NCBI GenBank assembly: GCA_025618425.1
Contig: CM046847.1
Span: forward strand, 15,187,968-15,251,967
Direction: 5' to 3'
From: Heliocidaris tuberculata
Taxonomy: Eukaryota > Echinodermata > Echinoidea > Camarodonta > Echinometridae
DNA: 64,000 bases
Under the pieces are notes generated by a model, which saw nothing but the letters and a program-made list of their open reading frames with translations, did not search any database and was not told the DNA's origin. Made by a program: the position numbers and the translations under genes. This document shows, one piece after another, positions 58,246-64,000 of the stretch; within the stretch, counting starts at the first letter, position 1; every line of letters begins with the position of its first letter.

Positions 58246-58356
58246 CTCCAATGTTGATATATTCCTCATTCTCATCCTCAATGGCTTCAAGTACTGGTGG
58301 AAGTTTCTGCTTGGCTTCTATCAGGAGATGCTTCAAATCACGCAGTACAGACTCAT
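58246..58356 (-). CDS. DDX41: DDX41 penultimate coding exon
   Basis: This is the continuation of DDX41. The split Asp codon (G|AT) is followed by ESVLRDLKHLLIEAKQKLPP and then VLEAIEDENEEYINIGG. This matches the post-helicase linker of DDX41, where a DESVL-DLK-LL-EAKQK-PPVL pattern is conserved. The acceptor is tttag|ATGAGT and the donor is TTGGAG|gtaaga, both canonical. The exon is 111 bases, phase 1 at both ends, so skipping it would keep frame but delete 37 residues. The acidic stretch EDENEEY replaces a variable linker. It sits between a 5.5-kb and a 1.7-kb intron, both full of mobile elements. Confidence 0.93.
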
Positions 58357-58586
58357 CTAAATGATTGAGATGACAAATATCAAAATGCATCTCACATCAA
58401 ACAGAAGAAACAACTCGTGTGTATCATTCATGACATTCTGATCATTTTCAAGTGAGAGTTTAGAAGTCAGGAGTACGTTGAACTTTTTGTTTTCATCGAC
58501 TTTCAGATGGGTTCAATATTGTGAGCAAAGTGCTTGGTAAAATGTCATTGTCCATGCATCATTCTTGGATACCACGGAGAGGTGTC

Positions 58587-58856
58587 ATGGTATAGTGGTT
58601 CTTTCACTTGACTCTCAATCAAGGGGTTGAGGGTTGGAATCCCAGCCCGGCACTAACATCTTTCGGCAAGACATTAATCCACATTTGCCACTCTCCACCC
58701 AGGTGTAAATGGATACCTGGTATGCCAGAGTGCTACATATTTGGCTGATCAGGCTGTGACCGGGGTCATAACATTGGAGCATGTTATGAGCATCACAACG
58801 TGACGGACCTCAGCGCTATACAAAGCCACCATTATTATTATTATTATTATTATCAT
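58587..58856 (+). mobile_element. tRNA-derived SINE in DDX41 intron
   Basis: Box A-like 'catggtatagtggttctttc', box B 'gggttggaatccc', body 'ccacatttgccactctccac' and 'ccaggtgtaaatggatacct', 3' part 'cagcgctatacaaagccac' and an (ATT)n tail (58829-58852). It is the best preserved SINE here and antisense to DDX41. Confidence 0.85.
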
Positions 58857-60339
58857 TCTTCCCTGCCCTTTCCAATTCTTTCCAAGATTTTTGTAATGAT
58901 GATCATCTTGATCATCTGGAAATGTATTAAAGATTTCTCAGTTTTGGATGCTAGGAGTTTAATATTTTCCATTATTTTATCATAATAAATTTTGGGATAC
59001 AACAAGCTGATATCTAGCAATAAACCCATGTGAATAGAAATTTACAACCCTATTCAAACATGACCCATCAAACAACCTAAAAAAATAAAAATTAAAAAAA
59101 ACAGAGAAACAATTTAAACCATTGTATATGTAAATGAATGGGACAATGCAATGCTGAGGAGGTTTAAAAAAATCATCAATATTATTTGTCACAGAAAGTT
59201 TCTTTTCTTTTTTTTTTTTTTTTAATGGTTTACTGCCTCATCATTTACACATGTACATATGATAAGATTTAGTTTTGAATGTGGATCCCAGAATGAACAA
59301 ACTGAAAAAAACAGAAAGAAACTTGCCACATCTATTTACATATCTTATTCTTTTGACAAATATTATGCATAGTATTTTTTATTGCCTAGTTCTTTTATCT
59401 CTGCCCATAAACTCTTTGGAATGATGCTGCATAATTGCATTTTGAAGTTCAAGAGTACCTGCAATAATCTTTTTTTTTTTAAATATAAGATTCTTCACAC
59501 GGATAGGAGAGCAGAACAAAATTGCAAAATGCACAAAATAGCTCCACACCGGGAGAAAGCTGACACCCATTACTAGCCCAATATCTCAGATTCCCCTACC
59601 GGACTTCAAACTGAGCTGAAATCCATCTCAAAAATCATTTAATTGGTGCACGTCTCATTGCAAGTGTCACATGAAATAACATGAGTCAGGGACTTTCTGT
59701 CCCCCAAAATTCCTTTCAGTCCATCCTGGGACAACATTCGAATTGAGAAAAAAAAAAAAAAAGGAGAGGAGAAATAAAGAACTATTGGAAAACACTCAGG
59801 AAAAAGAGACATTTGAGTCATACGCAATAAAATATACACATTCAATACAATACAATAGTTTCTGCACATACTTTTTCAAGCTAGAGTACCCATATGCATT
59901 AAATAAAGCAAATTAATTCTTTACTTCTGCGCAATTCGCTATACGGGCACTTTGATTTTTGACAATTTCATCCAAAATGTATCCGTTCAAAAAGCATTTC
60001 TTGTTCAGGGCAACATTAATCCACCACTATAACGACATGCAACACTTAAGTAGAGAAATGCCTGTTACTATTCCCTGCTGGCACGAAGCATGAACTTTCA
60101 TGTCGCAGATCATATCTCGTTCCCATGAGGAGCCAAGCTCAAATCAATATGTACATCACAAGCTATTTAATTGATGTGCCACGTACTGACACAGTCATCT
60201 GATACCAAACCAACACAGTTGGCTGACAATGTTCAAAGAAGCACCAAGGTCAACACTTTTTCCGAACAAAAAGGAGAGAAAATGCTACAAGAGTGTACCT
60301 AAAACAATCAGGGTTGGCCAAAAATAACAAAATTGGTTT

Positions 60340-60420
60340 TTTTAAACAAAAAAAAAATTGTATCTGAATCAGTGATTAAAATCACTGATTCAGATACATT
60401 TTTTTTTTTTTTTTTGAAAA
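60340..60420. repeat. Long AT-capped perfect hairpin
   Basis: TGTATCTGAATCAGTGATT and its exact complement are separated by two bases (60359-60398), flanked by A10 on one side and T17 on the other, which extend the stem. Confidence 0.85.
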
Positions 60421-63102
60421 AAAAAATCAAAGATTAAAATTGATATATTTTATGAACTGGAATTATATCATTAAAATGTGATCCTTTTTCTAACAACAAC
60501 AGCAACAACAATAACAACCATCAAAAACAACAAAAAGCAATGACAGCAACAACAATAGACCAATTTTGATAGGAACTGAGTATGTAGAGAACATTTCATG
60601 TTAACATTTTGGACAATTTTACCACAAACATTGACTAGTAGCACTAAGAAAATATGATTTCAAAGTTGCATTTCAAAGTTGGATTGGAAAGAAAGATAAT
60701 GAGAGTAAATTTGATAAAAGCAGGACGATTTCTTCCAGCAAGGGACATATTCTCTCATGACAACTTGGGTCCCCTATCCATTACACCTGTTCAATAAACT
60801 CAATTGAGTGGGACACATTTTTGTCACTATAAGCGTCTCCCTCCCACAGTGTCCCATAGAGGTGGTTGCAAGGCGCACACATGGCACCCCTAGGGGGTAT
60901 CACATGAACCGACCAATCAGGAATGGACGTCACACTTTCAGATGTTCAACGAACTCTCTGTGGAGAGAGTTCATTAACACTACCCAATGCAGTGCATTTG
61001 CAGAAAAACAAACAAAACAAAGACAAATAGTGAGAAGGAGAGAACGATGATCTTCTTTAACTAGTTGAAGGACAGTCATTTCTGCTTTGGAGGTCTTCCT
61101 ATCAAAATCCACACTTCACTTCCATCAGACAATATTGCATAAACTTTTTTAAAGGAGGACTTGAATAGAGGTATAAAAATAAATACTAGTATAAAAAAAA
61201 GTTTTGCAAACTATGTACGGATGATTTTATGAAATGAAACTGACCTTTCTTCCAAAATGCAAATATCATTCACATTCAGATGTTTCAATTTATCCTTTCT
61301 ATCAACTTTTTGATCTGTAAATTTTGACATTTGTTCAAAGTTCCTGATAACTTTTAAAGTGTTTGAAATTATTCAGATACATCAAACAGGAAAAGAAATT
61401 TAATCTCCTAGGCTCAACGCACTTATCATACAAAAATGTAGTAGGATCCCAGATGAAACTAAAAAGTTCTTTTAAGATGGTTACTGATTATCAAAAGTCT
61501 AATTCTTGCAGAGACTTTCTAGGCATTTGCATAAATTGTCACTGATGGTAGCTTATCTGAGAGTCTATATTGGGGCGAAGGACCCTTAGCTGGTAAGATC
61601 CTCTTGTTTTGACAGAACCTTCAGAAGGGGATATCTCAGTACATCCTGGCCAAAGCCCGTGAGATCAAAAATGTCAGTATTATGAATTTGAAAGAAGGTT
61701 GTTAGAAAGCCTGCAAGACTAACATTCTCATGGACATGATGACTGTTCATAAGGCCAGCGAGACCGACATTGTCAGCTTCTTGGGCTGTCAGTCTCATGA
61801 GCTTTAGCCACTTCAGAATGATCTCCTTAAATAAAATGGTGTGAAACTCTGCTTTATATATATATATCAAACTTAAAGGTACTGTATTTCTTTTGCAGGC
61901 AAAAAATGCAGATACAATGTATGTATGAATGCAATAGTATAAAGAAGAAAATGCAGTTTAAAGCTCACAGACAGTCTTGGTAGCAAAATCATACTGGCAA
62001 GAAACTTATCTAACATAGTCACATACTATTCTCCTTTTATCATAAGACACATGTACAAGATTATTTAACATTCCATTCGCGATTTCGAACAAATTTTAGT
62101 GTAAATATCTGTAAGAAACGCTTAGTAACGGCTTTTCACTGCCTCACGCTAAGACCATATCCACCTGAAGGTTCCCCGCACAATAAACCCAGTGCTTCGC
62201 ACTATGTGTAGCGTATTCTATAACACACAGCAATCCCCATGTGCGTAATGTGTGTGGCCGTTGTTTGAATTTACATCCCCTCTTTTTTGGGCCAAGGATT
62301 TTTATTACTTTTCACCTCTCATTCAATAAATATTTCACTTGAGGAGGAAAAAACTTCACAGTATCTTAGTTATGTTAGTACCCTGCTATTTATTAAGTGA
62401 AATCAAAGAAATCTCACGAAAAGTTTTTGAGAGCTTCTCAAAACTATCTGTTACCTTTAAGGACTCCCCTACGAATATAGGAACTTAACGACTAAAGGAG
62501 AAAACAAACATCAAACAACTGGCAGCATGAAAGCTCTCTAATGGACATGGTATCAAGAGACAGATCTAAATCATCTAATACCAGGGTCCTGTTTCAGAAA
62601 ATTCCTTATCAGTAATACCTGCCAAAATCCTAAACAAATTTCCCCACAACCAATCAAACGCAAAATTTTTAGTAGGTTATTTAAATCACTGTAACTTTTT
62701 ATTGGTAACAAGTTTTACAAAACAAGGCACCGAGCTAGTAAATACAGAAATAACTTGTACATACAGCATCAGTCAGGCTAAAATGAATACCACTTCATCC
62801 ACTTGATTACTTGTATCTGGGACCAATAACTTCAAAACTCTCTTTCAGCACAAAAGTGTACACAAAATAGCAAATGCTCACAATGAACAGTACAATGTAC
62901 TCCTGCTCCTGACAAAGAAGCGTGAAATTTTGTACGTAAAGAGTACCAATCACCAAAAATTATTTTGCTCTGTATGTCAGAGGCTCCATATTGTTGTACT
63001 GTATTCAAAATGTGGGCTTAAAATATTCATTCTATAAAGAGATATTGCAATTTGAATTACACTCTCTATTCGACACATCCGTATGCGCTCATCAAGATAA
63101 GG

Positions 63103-63144
63103 GCTCGTGCAGAAATCAAACTCGGAGTTTGGTTCCGCACGAGC
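63103..63144. repeat. 20-bp-arm hairpin
   Basis: gctcgtgcagaaatcaaact is followed by its near complement ggagtttggttccgcacgagc, with two mismatches and almost no loop. Confidence 0.75.
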
Positions 63145-63205
63145 ATTTTCATGTTATCATTTATTTCCTTCATATTCCTTAACAGTTGACCTATAGAATG
63201 CCAGA

Positions 63206-63285
63206 TTAACCCATTGACTACTGAATTCTCTTATTCCCATAGGCTTTACATAGGGACCATCCGGTTCCTGTGGGCAATGGGTTAA
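63206..63285. mobile_element. 80-bp TTAA-bounded mini-element
   Basis: TTAACCCATTG at the left and CAATGGGTTAA at the right. The outer form TTAA-CCC matches the piggyBac-like MITE ends. The interior (about 58 bases) is not palindromic. Confidence 0.6.
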
Positions 63286-63893
63286 GTTCCGTGAGGTTGA
63301 TTTCATACTTTCTAGCTGTACACAAATTATTTTTTCAGGTGATTTGTACACTTTAACACACCATGTCTCACAATTTTGTAACCTGAACTTCTTGGCAGGC
63401 ATAAATATCTTCTTTCTATGTTTCTGGTTACCAGTTTCCAACCTATCTCCCGAGACTACATGAATAATGTAATGTTCCAGATCATCTAACATAGGCCTAC
63501 ACATGTCTGTATGTGGAGATACTAGAGGGACTTCCCATAGCACTACAGGTTCACAAGATCATCAAAGGTTTATGAGACTTAAGGTTTAAGACATTGAATA
63601 TTCAAGAGACCCAGGTCAACAGTACTGAAGGATTTAGTCTCTTGGACATTCTAACAGGTTTATGAGACCGAAGGTTCAATTCACGTTTAACAAAAGGAAA
63701 ACTTAGAACTCGTCTTACTTCCTTTGTTAAACACTCGATTTTAGTAAAATACAGGCCTGAGTGTTCAATAGACCAAGGTCTACAAGACTGAAGATTTCGG
63801 TCCCTTGGACATTCTGTCAACTAGTCATAAGGCTGAGAGGATACAAGGTTTATGAAACTGAAGGTTCAAGACATTGAATGTCAGGTGACTTAC

Positions 63894-63965
63894 CACAAGC
63901 TTTGTTGATGAATGTTGTAGCTATACCTGTCTTCCCGCATCGACCAGTACGACCGATCCTGTGAA
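63894..63965 (-). CDS. DDX41: DDX41 internal exon (helicase motif VI)
   Basis: This exon of the DEAD-box RNA helicase DDX41 (Abstrakt) belongs to a nuclear protein known in animals for roles in pre-mRNA splicing and nucleic-acid sensing. The minus-strand translation contains HRIGRTGRCGKTG, the motif VI arginine-finger signature of superfamily 2 helicases, followed by IATTFINKAC, which I recognise as specific to the DDX41 family. The 3' boundary is a clear donor (GCTTGTG|gtaagt). The 5' boundary is an acceptor (attatag|TTCAC) that leaves the Val codon split, so the exon is 72 bases with both ends in phase 1. Earlier exons with the Q motif, Walker A and DEAD box lie beyond 64000. The next exon downstream is 5.5 kb away. 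The gene identity rests on family signatures; no search was run. Confidence 0.93.
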
Positions 63966-64000
63966 CTATAATGAACACAAAAAAATATATATAATCCTTT

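Larger units (their letters stand above)
58357..63893 (-). other. DDX41: DDX41 intron, 5.5 kb
   Basis: This phase-1 intron lies between the motif VI exon and the penultimate exon. No further coding exon is recognisable in it. It holds a tRNA-derived SINE (58587-58856), several AT-rich stretches, an 18-bp-arm hairpin near 60359-60398, a CCAAT-box and CRE-like pair near 60912-60933, an 80-bp TTAA-bounded inverted-repeat element (63206-63285) and repeated 'gtttatgagaccga' motifs at 63560-63880. A weak inverted-repeat element may span 62583-62730 (ends gggtcctgttt and aaacaaggcacc). Confidence 0.85.

Overview
This is eukaryotic, almost entirely non-coding sequence. It looks like a marine invertebrate deuterostome, most probably an echinoderm. 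The reasons are spliceosomal introns, AT-rich DNA packed with tRNA-derived SINEs whose body reads like 'cacccaggtgtaaatgg', long (CT)n, (AT)n and poly-G/poly-C tracts, and many small inverted-repeat transposons. The species is an inference. No rRNA, functional tRNA gene, CRISPR array or bacterial operon is visible. Mobile-element ends were placed by eye and may be off by a few bases.

The only confidently recognised host gene is the 3' end of DDX41 (Abstrakt), a DEAD-box RNA helicase, on the minus strand at the right edge. Three coding exons (63894-63965, 58246-58356, 56367-56503) encode helicase motif VI, the linker that follows it, and the C-terminal CCHC zinc knuckle with the stop codon. 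All three splice joins are phase 1 with canonical GT/AG. The rest of the gene lies beyond position 64000. The region just downstream holds three degenerate tandem copies of the segment that spans the stop codon.

Region by region: 1-14200 is an array of diverged paralogous units. The first two (1-2597 and 3487-6045) are nearly identical, and the later ones (from about 6376, 8525 and 10819) are older. Each copy carries private insertions: a TTAA element in the second set, a 1.15-kb TIR element in the third, and a truncated LINE plus a striking fold-back element in the fourth. The fold-back element consists wholly of about 15-bp minisatellite units in two opposed arms. 14200-28900 is intergenic with a SINE, a perfect hAT-type MITE with an 8-bp target duplication, a 650-bp polypyrimidine tract and other microsatellites. 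28900-47100 is dense in inverted-repeat elements, including a 628-bp near-complete palindrome, several TTAA-bounded families, a 0.5-kb polypurine tract, and a SINE split by a piggyBac-like MITE. 47100-55950 contains a larger element with subterminal repeats and a GAGTCC minisatellite, one of three copies of a repeat carrying telomere-like CCCTAA motifs, and two SINEs, one of them split by a MITE. 55950-64000 is DDX41 and its repeat-filled introns.

The genes do not form a pathway here. The window is mainly a record of transposition, with nested insertions and empty paralogous sites that allow relative dating. TTAA-bounded elements are the most numerous structural class, which implies piggyBac-type activity in this genome.
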